Source of the DNA: Desulfoprunum benzoelyticum
GTDB lineage: Bacteria; Desulfobacterota; Desulfobulbia; Desulfobulbales; Desulfocapsaceae
DNA length: 64,000 nucleotides
Direction: 5' to 3'
Assembly: GCF_014201505.1 (NCBI RefSeq)
Contig: NZ_JACHEO010000010.1
Coordinates: 57,845-121,844 of the forward strand
Shown here: piece by piece, positions 26,009-34,418 of the stretch
Layout of the letters: every line of letters starts with the position of its first letter
Position numbering within the stretch: position 1 is the stretch's first letter
The notes under the pieces: model-generated
The model's input: only the letters and a program-made list of their open reading frames with translations
Told to the model about the DNA's origin: nothing
Database searches by the model: none
Made by a program: the position numbers and the translations under genes

Positions 26009-27109
26009 TCAGAGCCCCAGGGGTTTGTTGCGGGCCTTGAAGGTCAGCCGGTGATAGGTCTTGGTCACCCCCTTCTCGACCAGGCTGCGCAGCCCGGCGA
26101 GCGGATTTTTCAGGCGCATGGTCGAGCGGTTGCGGATGACCCTGCCCGGGGTCGTGGCGGCGATCCTTTCTTCCTGGGCGCAGATCGTGCGGCTGACGAT
26201 GGCGAACAGGTTCTGTTCTTCCAGCACCCGGCGCCGCGCCTCGATGATATGGGGCAATCGATCCCGGTACTCGTTGTTGGCGAGGTGGTGGCGGATGATG
26301 TCCCGGGTGCGCCGGTAATCGTTGATGTCGATCGGGATGAAGCTGTCCTTGGGAAAATAGGCGGCCGCATTGGGGGCGCCGTGATAGAACGGCAGGGTGT
26401 AGCCCAGAAAAGCATCGGGCAGTTTCTCCGTCAGGTGATGGCGGTAGACGTGATTCTCCACCGCGATATGGAACATGTAGGGATCGAGGGCCTCGGCCTT
26501 GTCGTTCATCGGCCTGACCCCATGGCCGAAGATCTCGAGTTCCGGCAACTCGTCCTTGAGCCGCCAGGTGAAGGCGACCCGGGTCGAATGAAGGGTGATG
26601 TTGCCGGTCCGCTCGGAACAGACGGTGGAGATGACCCTGGTCTTTGCCGGCGGCGGCGTCGCCGCCAACCGGTCCCAGGTGATGTAGCCGTTGCGGTCGA
26701 AGGGCATCCCGTAGTGCCAGATCAGGCCGGGATGATGAAAGACGACGTTCGGGTGCCGCATCGCCCACGGTTCCTGGAAGGTCAGGATAGTGCCGTACTG
26801 GCGCAGATAATCCCGGCCGAAGACGGTGATCGTCGACGGCTCGCCGGTGATCAGCAAGGTCCGTTCGCGGGGGCAGGCGAGCCTTTCCTCGGTGAACAGC
26901 GTCGGCCCGGGCGGCAGATCGTGATACACCACCAGCCAGTCGTACTCCCGGCAGTCGAGATCGAAATCGAAGGCGCACTCTGCCCACTGCGGCCGGGTGC
27001 CGGGAAACTGGCGGAGAAAGTAGTCGGCCGATCGTCCCCGGCCGAGGCCGCGGTGCATGAATTTCACCTTGAGCCGCGGTTCGGCCCAGTCCGGAACAGC
27101 GAGGTTCAA
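26009..27109 (-). CDS. GT10-like (fucosyltransferase-type) glycosyltransferase
   Basis: 366 residues if translation starts at TTG 27109, which overlaps the stop of the upstream membrane-protein gene; a longer frame to 27214 would overlap that gene by over 100 bases. The C-terminal half carries the GT10 donor motif in good form: FHIAVENHVYRHHLTEKLPDAFLGYTLPFYHG, then APNAAAYFPKDSFIPIDI, matching the 'FENS..DYVTEKL..AL..G.VPV..G..N' pattern of alpha-1,3/1,4-fucosyltransferases. The N-terminal acceptor half is diverged. It would transfer fucose or another nucleotide-activated sugar to a surface polysaccharide. The acceptor and donor are not determined by sequence alone. Confidence 0.8.
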   Translation of the reverse strand: MNLAVPDWAEPRLKVKFMHRGLGRGRSADYFLRQFPGTRPQWAECAFDFDLDCREYDWLVVYHDLPPGPTLFTEERLACPRERTLLITGEPSTITVFGRDYLRQYGTILTFQEPWAMRHPNVVFHHPGLIWHYGMPFDRNGYITWDRLAATPPPAKTRVISTVCSERTGNITLHSTRVAFTWRLKDELPELEIFGHGVRPMNDKAEALDPYMFHIAVENHVYRHHLTEKLPDAFLGYTLPFYHGAPNAAAYFPKDSFIPIDINDYRRTRDIIRHHLANNEYRDRLPHIIEARRRVLEEQNLFAIVSRTICAQEERIAATTPGRVIRNRSTMRLKNPLAGLRSLVEKGVTKTYHRLTFKARNKPLGL

Positions 27110-27864
27110 TGGCGTTGACCTTGGTCGATGGTATGTGAATATCCCGTTGTCTTTTCCGCCTCGGGCGATCCCTTTTCCCGCTCGTCCATTCCGTCGGGAG
27201 AGGAGGTATACCATACGGCCAGCAGGATGCAGAGGGGGACTCCAAGCTCCGTGAACTCTTCCATCGTCCGCAGAACCAGCTTGGGATCGGCGGAGAACCA
27301 GGCGATGGGGGGTTCGAGAGGGGTGGCGAGGCTGTCCAGCCCTTTGCCGAGAAGGCCGTAGCCGAAGGCGGCGAGGAGCGCCAGGGCCGCTGGATGCCGC
27401 CGGCGCAGGGCGAGGGTGAAACGGCGAAAATTGCCGACGATATAGCGGATCGCGATGAAGATGATCATCACCATCAACACTGAAACAATGATCTTCTCAC
27501 CTGCCGGTACCAGAGGACTGAGGTAGTATTTGGTCTTGAAGACCCCCATGATGGTAAAGCGGGCATGGAAATCCAGTTCCCGCAACCCCAGCAGCAACAC
27601 CAGGAATCCGGCGGCGATGGGCTGACCGGAACCATCACGGCCCGCCCGGCAGAAGAGCCAGAAGGCGGCGCCCAGGAGGCCGATCGCCGACAGCATCTCC
27701 ACCGGCCCATTTTCAACCACCATCAGCAAGGTCAGATCCGGCGGCAGGGCAATCACGCCGACGAACAGGACGATCAGCAGCAGGGCGACGACCCGCAGCC
27801 GCACGATCCCCTGCATCCCTTGTTTTTCCGCAGGTGGTGTGGGGTTGGCGGCAGGATGCTTCAT
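27106..27864 (-). CDS. Polytopic inner-membrane protein of unknown function
   Basis: 252 residues with five or six hydrophobic helices: VVALLLIVLFVGVIAL, MLSAIGLLGAAFWLFC, AAGFLVLLLGLRELDF, IIVSVLMVMIIFIAIRYIV, ALALLAAFGYGLL and LGVPLCILLAVWY. The N-terminus is Pro/Lys-rich and cytoplasmic by charge. A conserved-looking GLRELDFHARFT segment in a loop could be functional. Its start overlaps the stop of the radical SAM gene, and its stop overlaps the glycosyltransferase start, so the three are a translation-coupled operon. No family recognised. Confidence 0.75.
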   Translation of the reverse strand: MKHPAANPTPPAEKQGMQGIVRLRVVALLLIVLFVGVIALPPDLTLLMVVENGPVEMLSAIGLLGAAFWLFCRAGRDGSGQPIAAGFLVLLLGLRELDFHARFTIMGVFKTKYYLSPLVPAGEKIIVSVLMVMIIFIAIRYIVGNFRRFTLALRRRHPAALALLAAFGYGLLGKGLDSLATPLEPPIAWFSADPKLVLRTMEEFTELGVPLCILLAVWYTSSPDGMDEREKGSPEAEKTTGYSHTIDQGQRH

Positions 27865-28805
27865 TTGTTCTTCAGCTGATAAAACACACCCCGTTCCTGC
27901 CGTACCGATTCAATCGTCTCCGCTGTCTGCAACGCAGCAACAATCTTCTTTACGGCATGGGGCGACATCCCCAGCGTCAAGACCAGATCGTCGAGGGTGC
28001 AGGGCCTTCTCGAGATCATTTCCAGGAGAACCGATTCAGCCTCCTTCCGGCATGACGTTACATTTCCGGATGCGCCGCCGGCGGTGATGATTTCGACGTA
28101 CTTGAGATCGAGTGACTGGACTATTGTCTCCAGTTCCGCCGGCGTCGCCCCTCTCAGTCCGGCCACTGTTCCGGGGCGGTCCAATGTGTTCAACTGTACG
28201 GAATCGGGTTGAATTTTCAATATCGCCTGGCGAATCGCCTGCAGCTCCGCATCGCTGTCGTTGTATCCCGGCAGGATAAAGACTTCCAACCAGATCTTGC
28301 CGCGATATTCCTGTCTGAAGGAGACCAGGCCTGCAATGTGTTGGTCGACGGTGATCGATCGATGGTGCCGGTTGATCCTGGCGAATACGGGCGCGGTCGC
28401 CGCATCGAGCGAGGGAAGGACGACATCCGTCGCCAGCAGGGCTTCCCGCACGTTTTTATCGTTCAGAAGGGTGCCGTTGGTAAGGACCGCCAGAGAAATA
28501 TCCCGGATGTTGCGTCTGATGTACCCGACAATGTCGCCTATGCCGCTGTTCAGCGTCGGTTCGCCGGAGCCGGAAATGGTGATATAGTCGATTGCCGTCG
28601 TATTGGTAGCGAAAAAACGGCCCAGCTCCTCGATGATCGCCGCTGCCGGGATGTATTCTTTTCTCTCGCTGGTCAATGTCGTCGTTCTGCCGACTTCACA
28701 GTAGACGCAATCAAGCGTGCACACTTTTCGGGGCACGAGGTCGACGCCCAGCGACATCCCCAGTCGTCGCGATGGGACAGGGCCAAAGAGGTAGGTATAC
28801 GCCAT
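27861..28805 (-). CDS. Radical SAM protein, wyosine-synthase-like (COG0731 type)
   Basis: 314 residues from ATG 28805. The start MAYTYLFGPVPSRRLGMSLGVD is typical of this group. The radical cluster motif is CTLDCVYC, followed by GSGEPTLN as the SAM-binding GGE-like motif and VLTNGTLL. The C-terminal 70 residues form a winged-helix-like end (ISRRPCTLDDLVLTLGMSPHAVKKIV). COG0731 includes Tyw1-like wyosine enzymes, but bacterial stand-alone members are of unknown substrate. It is coupled to the downstream membrane protein and glycosyltransferase genes. Confidence 0.88.
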   Translation of the reverse strand: MAYTYLFGPVPSRRLGMSLGVDLVPRKVCTLDCVYCEVGRTTTLTSERKEYIPAAAIIEELGRFFATNTTAIDYITISGSGEPTLNSGIGDIVGYIRRNIRDISLAVLTNGTLLNDKNVREALLATDVVLPSLDAATAPVFARINRHHRSITVDQHIAGLVSFRQEYRGKIWLEVFILPGYNDSDAELQAIRQAILKIQPDSVQLNTLDRPGTVAGLRGATPAELETIVQSLDLKYVEIITAGGASGNVTSCRKEAESVLLEMISRRPCTLDDLVLTLGMSPHAVKKIVAALQTAETIESVRQERGVFYQLKNK

Positions 28806-29577
28806 GTGTGAACTCCAATGGTCTGAAGAGCCGGCGGCGGCGCTTGCACATGATCGCCACGGCACGCGAAGGCGGCAGCCACATGCGCTGCTGTTCGTGT
28901 CCGGCAGGCGGCATCGATGGCTGCACATCCGCGAAAGAAGAACCGTCACCAAGACTGTACGATGTACAGGAAAAAACGGCCCATGGCAAGAGCCTGTCTT
29001 GAAAATGCAGCAACTCTGGGGGTGAGGATGCAGCATGGCAGAGGCGTCGGCTGTCTCTGCCGGCGGTCGAAGCGGTCAAACGAATTGTATCAATATGTTT
29101 CATAATGATACGTCTCGTGGAGAGGGCGATATGTTGCCATGATTGCTGCTTGCGGCTGCACCGGGGATACGGGTGGCAGTCGCGGCGATGGGCGGCGGTC
29201 GTGGGTTGGAGCAAAAATATTCTGACAATAAGGGGTTGTTTGACATAGACGTGAAGGCCTCGGAGAGGATGGGACGTGGATGGTCCCAGTTTGGCCGGGA
29301 AGGGAGACGGGGGATGATATATGGGACGTAGTGAAACTAAATGGAACTTCCGCCTTTGGCTTGGATGTGCGGGAAATGCCGGTATATGGCTTGTTGTGTT
29401 AAATATATAATAAACATATCATGTTATTCGATAAAGAATGATTTCGTGCGGGTGGCATGGCGATTGCTAGTCTTTGCCTTGTTTGGATTTGGTTCAATAC
29501 GATTCTTCGCTGCGGTTGATGGTTTTTGGAGGTTGTCGGTAGAGAAACTTAAGTTTCATCAACGTGAAGGAGTAGTC
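28806..29577. other. Long intergenic region upstream of nhaD copy 1
   Basis: A 772 bp region with no convincing gene: the frames present are short and lack ribosome sites. It holds an inverted repeat GTATCA-N13-TGATAC (29087-29111), an AT-rich stretch (29380-29440) and a sigma-54-type promoter at 29453. The length suits upstream sites for an enhancer-binding activator. Confidence 0.5.
29453..29468 (+). promoter_or_regulatory. Sigma-54 promoter for first NhaD module
   Basis: TGGCAT-N5-TTGCT, against the consensus TGGCAC-N5-TTGCA/T; the invariant GG and GC are at the right spacing. Transcription would begin near 29479, about 100 bases before the nhaD ATG. The AT-rich stretch upstream could be an IHF-bendable region. 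Confidence 0.6.
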
Positions 29578-30864
29578 ATGATTTCCGCCCTGATCCTCAT
29601 CTTTGTCCTGGCCTACGCCTGCATTGCCCTCGAGCACCCGATCAAGGTCAACAAGTCGGCATCGGCCCTGGTCGGCGCCGGTCTGCTGTGGACGGTCTAT
29701 GCCCTGATGAGCGGCGACACCCACAAGGTCACCGAAAACCTCCATGAATCGCTGGCTGCAACCGCCCAGATCATCTTCTTCCTGATGGGGGCGATGACGA
29801 TCGTCGAGGTCGTCGACGCCCACAACGGCTTCAACGTCATCACCTCGCGGATCAAGACCACCAGGATCACCTCGCTCCTCTGGCTGGTCGGGTTCGTGAC
29901 CTTTTTCCTCAGCGCCGCCCTCGACAACCTGACGACGACGATCGTCATGGTGTCGCTGATGAAGAAACTGCTCGACCGTCACGAGGACCGGCTGTTCTTC
30001 GCCGGCGTCATCGTCATCGCCGCCAATGCCGGCGGGGCCTGGTCGCCGATCGGCGACGTGACGACGACGATGCTGTGGATCGGCGGCCAGATCACGACGA
30101 CGGCGATCATCAAGGGCGTGTTTCTGGCCTCGCTGGCCTGTTTGATCGTGCCGCTGCTCCTGCTCACCTTCGTCCTCCGGGGCAAGGAGGTTATCGCCCC
30201 GAAAAGCGGCACCTGCGGCCATGGTGTCGAGACCTCGACCTTCGAGCAGAACCTGATGTTCTGCATGGGGGTCGGCGCCCTGATCAACGTCCCGATCTTC
30301 AAGACCATCACCCACCTGCCGCCGTTCATGGGGATCCTTTTCGGCCTCGGCGTCATCTGGCTGGTCGGCAACATCGTCCATCGCAACACCCATGAGGACA
30401 AGAGGAAGCATCTGCGACTGGTGGCGGCCCTGAGCCGCATCGACATGGCCAGCATCGTCTTCTTCATCGGCATCCTGCTGGCGGTCGCCACCCTCGAGCA
30501 TACCCACATTCTCACCGCCCTGGCGAGCTGGCTCGACATGGCGGTCGGCCGTCAGGATATCATCGTCGCCCTGATCGGCATTCTCAGCGCCATCGTCGAC
30601 AACGTGCCGCTGGTCGCCGCCTCGATGGGGATGTACGACATGGCGGTCTACCCGCAGGACAGCTTCCTGTGGGAGTTCATGGCCTACTGCGCCGGGACCG
30701 GCGGCTCGATGCTGATCATCGGCTCGGCGGCCGGTGTCGCGGCGATGGGGCTGGAGAAGATCCACTTCTTCTGGTACGCCCGCAAGATCGGGGCGTTGGC
30801 CGCCCTCGGCTATTTCTCCGGAATCATCGTGTACATTGTCCAGTACAAGCTGATGCACGGCTGA
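29578..30864 (+). CDS. nhaD: NhaD-type Na+/H+ antiporter, copy 1
   Basis: 428 residues from ATG 29578, behind GAAGGAG. A polytopic protein of the ion-transporter superfamily with about 12 helices. The NhaD signature is clear: FLMGAMTIVEVVDAHNGFNVITSRI, LDNLTTTIVMVSLMKKLL, NAGGAWSPIGDVTTTMLWI and SAIVDNVPLVAASMGM. These Asp/Asn/Thr-rich re-entrant segments bind Na+ or Li+. It exports Na+ in exchange for protons in the inner membrane. It is first in a five-gene module and differs from copy 2 at about 13 residues by eye. Na+ export next to a probable Na+-coupled DASS transporter suggests that NhaD recycles the coupling ion. Confidence 0.93.
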   Translation: MISALILIFVLAYACIALEHPIKVNKSASALVGAGLLWTVYALMSGDTHKVTENLHESLAATAQIIFFLMGAMTIVEVVDAHNGFNVITSRIKTTRITSLLWLVGFVTFFLSAALDNLTTTIVMVSLMKKLLDRHEDRLFFAGVIVIAANAGGAWSPIGDVTTTMLWIGGQITTTAIIKGVFLASLACLIVPLLLLTFVLRGKEVIAPKSGTCGHGVETSTFEQNLMFCMGVGALINVPIFKTITHLPPFMGILFGLGVIWLVGNIVHRNTHEDKRKHLRLVAALSRIDMASIVFFIGILLAVATLEHTHILTALASWLDMAVGRQDIIVALIGILSAIVDNVPLVAASMGMYDMAVYPQDSFLWEFMAYCAGTGGSMLIIGSAAGVAAMGLEKIHFFWYARKIGALAALGYFSGIIVYIVQYKLMHG

Positions 30865-30965
30865 TACCGGATAAGCAGATTGAAATAACATGTCATGGTG
30901 GAGCTTGCCGGCAACGGCGGGCTCGCCATGGCGGCGACGATAAACGAACCAAGAGAGGAGATGAG

Positions 30966-31406
30966 ATGGTGGAAGAACTGAAGGCCAAGGTGCTGCTGGT
31001 GGACGATGAGGAGGATTTTCTCAAGACCCTGGCCGAGAGGCTGGAGAGCCGGGGATTGAACGTCACCACCGCCAGCAGTGGCGAGAGTGCGCTGGCCAGC
31101 GTCGAGGGGCAGGAGTATGACCTGATCGTCCTCGATCTGGCGATGCCGGGGATCGACGGGCTCGAGACCTTGAAGCGGATCAAGGCCAGACAGCCGGAGG
31201 CCGGGATCATCATGCTCTCCGGCCAGGGCTCGATCCGGACCAGTATCGAGGCGATGAAGCTGGGGGCCGAGGATTTCATCGAGAAGCCGGTCAACATCTC
31301 CGAGTTGCTGGACAAGATCAGCGAGGCCAAGGAAAAACACATGCTGGTGCTGGAGTCGAAGAGCATCAAGGAAATCGAGAAAATCATCCATTCCAAAGGC
31401 TGGTAA
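30966..31406 (+). CDS. Single-domain response regulator (module copy 1, first REC)
   Basis: 146 residues from ATG 30966, with GAGAGGAG upstream. A lone REC domain: VLLVDDEEDF (acidic pocket), LIVLDLAMPG (phospho-acceptor Asp near residue 57), MLSGQGS (Thr/Ser position occupied by Ser) and FIEKPVN (Lys). There is no output domain; a 30-residue helical tail (KEKHMLVLESKSIKEIEKIIHSKGW) follows. Such proteins act by protein contact, as CheY does. Its place between transporter genes suggests that it touches the antiporter, the CBS protein or a kinase. Confidence 0.92.
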   Translation: MVEELKAKVLLVDDEEDFLKTLAERLESRGLNVTTASSGESALASVEGQEYDLIVLDLAMPGIDGLETLKRIKARQPEAGIIMLSGQGSIRTSIEAMKLGAEDFIEKPVNISELLDKISEAKEKHMLVLESKSIKEIEKIIHSKGW

Positions 31407-31487
31407 CAGGATCAACCAGATATCCTGGCTTCCCTCTCCACGGACCGGGACCAGGGATCATTGCATATACCAACAAGGAGAAACATT

Positions 31488-32027
31488 GTGAGCACGGAAA
31501 TTCAGACGGTACGTGACATCATGCTCCCCCTCTCCGGCTTTCCCTGCATGAAGGAAAGCGGGACGGTGCAGGAGGCGATCCGGCAGCTGCGGTCGTTCTG
31601 CCCGCTCGGCAGCGCCGGCCCCTGCGGATTCAGCGAGCTGATGGTTGTAGACGACCAGGGCGGCCTGATCGGCCGGGTCACCCAGCAGGGGATTCTGCGG
31701 GTCCTTTTTTCGACCCTGCTTGATCCTCTCGACATCAAGCAGTTTTCAGGAAAAACTATTGAATTCAGTGAGTTGACAACTCTGTTGAACGGGGTGCTGA
31801 TCAACGAAGGGGTCAACCACCTCAATGCATCGCTGACGAAGGTCATCGAAACGGGGGTCCGGGTATTGCCGGCGTCCACCGACCTGATTCACGCGATGTC
31901 GGTCATGGTGATCAGTAGGGAAACGGTGCTGCCGGTCGAGGAGAACGGCAGGCTTGTCGGCGTGATCCAACTGGCGGAGGTCTTCGGGGCCCTCGGCGAT
32001 CGGCTCATCGCAATGAATAGCAAATAG
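31488..32027 (+). CDS. CBS-domain protein (module copy 1)
   Basis: 179 residues from GTG 31488, with AAGGAG eight bases upstream; the second copy has the same GTG and leader. Two CBS motifs: TVRDIMLPLSGFPCMKESGTVQEAIRQL with DQGGLIGRVTQQGIL, and a C-terminal unit ending PVEENGRLVGVIQLAEVF. The linker between them is long. A Cys-containing segment (SFCPLGSAGPCGF) is unusual for a CBS pair. It likely senses adenine nucleotides and gates the neighbouring DASS or NhaD protein. Soluble, with no membrane segment. Confidence 0.88.
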   Translation: MSTEIQTVRDIMLPLSGFPCMKESGTVQEAIRQLRSFCPLGSAGPCGFSELMVVDDQGGLIGRVTQQGILRVLFSTLLDPLDIKQFSGKTIEFSELTTLLNGVLINEGVNHLNASLTKVIETGVRVLPASTDLIHAMSVMVISRETVLPVEENGRLVGVIQLAEVFGALGDRLIAMNSK

Positions 32028-32045
32028 CAAAAGAGGATGGAGAAT

Positions 32046-33524
32046 ATGTCATCAACATACGTGGAGGCGGCGGAGGCCAAGGCCCCGTTCGACTGGAAAA
32101 GGGTGTTTTTCCTGTTTCTGGGGATCATTCTGTTTTTTGTCATCTACTATTCCCCGCCCTGGCCGGATGCCATCGACCCGATGGGCAAACACTTCACCCT
32201 GTCGGTGGAGGGCAAGGGCGCCCTGGCGGTCTTCGCCCTGGCCGCGACCTGGTGGATCTTCGAGGTGTTGCCGATCGGCGTCACCGGCATCGCCATCGGC
32301 GTGGCCCAGGCGATGTTTCTGATCCGCAAGCCGGAGGTGGCCTTCAAGGATTTCATGGATCCTTCGGTCCTCTTCATCTTCGGCTCGATCGTCATCGGTC
32401 TGGTGTTCACCAAGAGCGGGCTGACGAAGCGGATGGCCTACAAGATGCTGTCGATCGTCGGTGAAAAGACGAGCATGATCTATCTCGGCTGCTTCGTCAT
32501 GACCGCGGCCCTGACCCACCTGATGGCCCATACGGCGGTGGCGGCGACGATGTTCCCGCTGCTGATGGCGATCAACGCCTTCTACTCCGACAGCGATCAC
32601 CCGACGAAGTTCGGCAAGGGCCTGTTCATCGGCATGGCCTATGTCGCCGGCGCCGGCTCGATCATCACCCTGCTCGGCGCCGCCCGCGGCGCGGTGGCGA
32701 TCGGCTTTTTCAAGGAGATGACCGGCAAGGAGATCAGCTTCTTCGAGCTGTCCTACTACATGGCGCCGATCGGCTGGCTGATGGTCTTCCTTCTCTGGGG
32801 CTTCATCATGCTGGTCTGCAAGCCGGAAAAAGCGGTTATCCCCGGACTCAAGGAGAAGGCGAAACGGATGTACACCGAACTGGGCGGCTGGAACCGCAGG
32901 GAGATCCTGACCCTGGTCATCACCTTGGCCGCGATCCTGCTGATCGCCCTGAAGAACTGGGTCCCGGCCCTGAAGACCGTCGACAAGACCGCGATCCTGC
33001 TGTCGTCGACCCTGCTGTTCTTCATCTTCAACATCCTCAAGGTCGAGGATCTCGAGGATATCCCCTGGAACATCATCCTCCTCTTCGGCGGGGCGATGTC
33101 GATCGGCTTCTGCCTGTGGCAGACCCATGCCGCCGAATGGCTGGCGGTCAACTGGCTGCAGCTGTTCAAGACCGCCCCGCCGGTCGTCTTCATCCTCGGC
33201 ATGGCCTTCTTCGTCTGTATCATGACGAACTTCATCATGAACGTCGCCGCGATCGCCATCTCACTGCCGGTGGCCCTGGTCGTTGCCCCCTACCTCGGGG
33301 TGGCCGGCGAGGTCATTTTCTTCTCCGCCCTGGTGACCGCCGGCATGCCGTTCCTCCTGCTGATCGGGGCGGCGCCGAACGCCATCGCCTACAACTCGAA
33401 GCAGTTTACCACCGGCGAGTTCTTCAAGTTCGGTATCGCCGCCAGTATCCTGCTGATGGTCGTGGTCTACCTGGCCGTGGCGGTAATCTGGCCGATCATG
33501 GGGATGCCGGTGTTCCTGAAGTAG
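32046..33524 (+). CDS. DASS/SLC13 family Na+-coupled anion transporter, copy 1
   Basis: 492 residues from ATG 32046 (AGAGG nine bases upstream); an in-frame ATG at 32037 touches that site. About 11-12 membrane helices. Family marks include WWIFEVLPIGVTGIAIG, LTHLMAHTAVAATMFPLL, LLGAARGAVAIGFF, FGGAMSIGFCLWQT, MTNFIMNVAAIAISLPVAL and GAAPNAIAYNSKQFTTGEF. The paired Ser/Asn-Thr-like motifs form Na+ and anion sites in related structures. Substrates in the family are dicarboxylates, sulfate or phosphate. In a probable sulfur-metabolising anaerobe sulfate is a good guess, but it is not proven by sequence. Confidence 0.92.
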   Translation: MSSTYVEAAEAKAPFDWKRVFFLFLGIILFFVIYYSPPWPDAIDPMGKHFTLSVEGKGALAVFALAATWWIFEVLPIGVTGIAIGVAQAMFLIRKPEVAFKDFMDPSVLFIFGSIVIGLVFTKSGLTKRMAYKMLSIVGEKTSMIYLGCFVMTAALTHLMAHTAVAATMFPLLMAINAFYSDSDHPTKFGKGLFIGMAYVAGAGSIITLLGAARGAVAIGFFKEMTGKEISFFELSYYMAPIGWLMVFLLWGFIMLVCKPEKAVIPGLKEKAKRMYTELGGWNRREILTLVITLAAILLIALKNWVPALKTVDKTAILLSSTLLFFIFNILKVEDLEDIPWNIILLFGGAMSIGFCLWQTHAAEWLAVNWLQLFKTAPPVVFILGMAFFVCIMTNFIMNVAAIAISLPVALVVAPYLGVAGEVIFFSALVTAGMPFLLLIGAAPNAIAYNSKQFTTGEFFKFGIAASILLMVVVYLAVAVIWPIMGMPVFLK

Positions 33525-33538
33525 CCTGTATGGCCGAT

Positions 33539-33574
33539 CGGGAAGGGGCGCCGGCTCTCATCCGCCCCTTCCCG
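33539..33574 (+). terminator. Conserved GC hairpin between DASS and second REC (copy 1)
   Basis: An 11 bp stem CGGGAAGGGGC / GCCCCTTCCCG with a 14-base loop, 15 bases after the DASS stop. No T run follows, so it may be an attenuator or mRNA-end stabiliser and not a full terminator. A matching hairpin is at 41872. Confidence 0.5.
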
Positions 33575-33635
33575 TATTCCCCGTCTGTGTCATGTCGCCG
33601 GTATAAAGTTCATTGCAACAGTAGAGAGGGACATC

Positions 33636-34025
33636 TTGGTTAGGATCAAAAAATTGAAGGTGTTGATCGTCGACAACGAGATGGAGTTCGCCTCGACCCT
33701 GGCGGAACGTCTCCGCCTGCGCAAGATCGAGACTGAGACCGCCTTTTCCGGCCAGGAAGGTCTGGCGGCTGTTTCCGTCTTTCATCCCGATGTCATGATC
33801 CTCGATCTCCGCATGCCCGATATGGGGGGGCTGGATGTGCTGGCCCAGGTCAAGGTCCTTGATCCGGCCATCGAAGTGATCCTGCTGACCGGGCACGGCA
33901 GCTTCGAGGACGGCATCTCCGGCATGGAACTGGGGGCCTTCGATTACCTCGTCAAACCAATCGATCTGGTCCTGCTGATGGAAAAGATCGCCGAGGCCTA
34001 CCAGAAAAAATCACTACGGAAATAA
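33636..34025 (+). CDS. Single-domain response regulator (module copy 1, second REC)
   Basis: 129 residues from TTG 33636, which has AGAGGGA at good spacing; TTG 33651 would match the start of the copy-2 protein and is an alternative. REC core: VLIVDNEMEF, VMILDLRMPDMGG (phospho-Asp), LLTGHGS and YLVKPID. It lacks an output domain. The tail is short (EAYQKKSLRK). It differs much more from its copy-2 relative than the other genes of the module do, so the two may have distinct partners. Confidence 0.9.
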   Translation: MVRIKKLKVLIVDNEMEFASTLAERLRLRKIETETAFSGQEGLAAVSVFHPDVMILDLRMPDMGGLDVLAQVKVLDPAIEVILLTGHGSFEDGISGMELGAFDYLVKPIDLVLLMEKIAEAYQKKSLRK

Positions 34026-34418
34026 CACGACGCCGTTGTCCCGGCGGTCCCGGGCAACTCCTTCTTTAGTCCTGGTCCTGCTTTATCATCCAATCCGTCA
34101 GAAGAATCTCCTGCCGACCGCATTGCCGCTTCAATCGGCAGGAGCCAGGTTCCAGCCGGCGACAGTCCGAAATGTTTGCCGGATGACATCCTCGCCTGCC
34201 GCCGATCGATGGCAGGCGGTGTCGTTTTCCCCGTTCGGCCGGGATGCGGTTGCACCTGGCCGGCATGGAGAGAACAGTAGAGCCGACCTCAAAAAGATGA
34301 TACAGTCGAAGTTCATTGAGAGGCTGCAACCTACGGCTCGCTGAGTCGATATCGGGGCGGCGCCTTTGTCGAACAATGATCGACGGTATTTGCCACCTTT
34401 TCGAGAAGCGGATGAGCT
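34026..34418. other. Intergenic region with two inverted repeats
   Basis: No gene recognised. Inverted repeat TCCTGCCGA / TCGGCAGGA (34109-34143) and a terminator-like stem CGCCTGCC / GGCAGGCG (34193-34218), followed by GTGTCGTTTT. The second probably ends the first module; the downstream part must hold the promoter of the activator gene. Confidence 0.45.
34193..34228 (+). terminator. Probable terminator of first module
   Basis: An 8 bp stem with a 10-base loop, then a TTTT tract eight bases after the stem. Confidence 0.5.

Larger units (their letters stand above)
29578..34025 (+). repeat. Duplicated module copy 1 (nhaD-REC-CBS-DASS-REC)
   Basis: A five-gene block of about 4.4 kb repeated in the same order and orientation at 37915-42356. 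Long stretches of nhaD, CBS and DASS are identical or nearly so at DNA level. The last REC gene is clearly diverged. Confidence 0.95.

Noticed and set aside
29143..29331. Short frames upstream of nhaD copy 1
   Set aside because: No ribosome sites, glycine/arginine-rich composition and no similarity to any known fold.
29494..30891. A 465-residue open frame antisense to nhaD copy 1 (and a 569-residue one antisense to copy 2 at 38020-39729)
   Set aside because: High GC and codon bias of the real gene leave the opposite strand open; the products are Asp/Arg/His/Gln-rich low-complexity chains with no motif and no ribosome site. The antiporter on the plus strand has full family signatures.
33525..33600. 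The hairpin at 33539 as a definite terminator closing the first module
   Set aside because: No T run follows, and a REC gene of the same module continues 60 bp on in both copies. Kept only as an attenuator-like structure.
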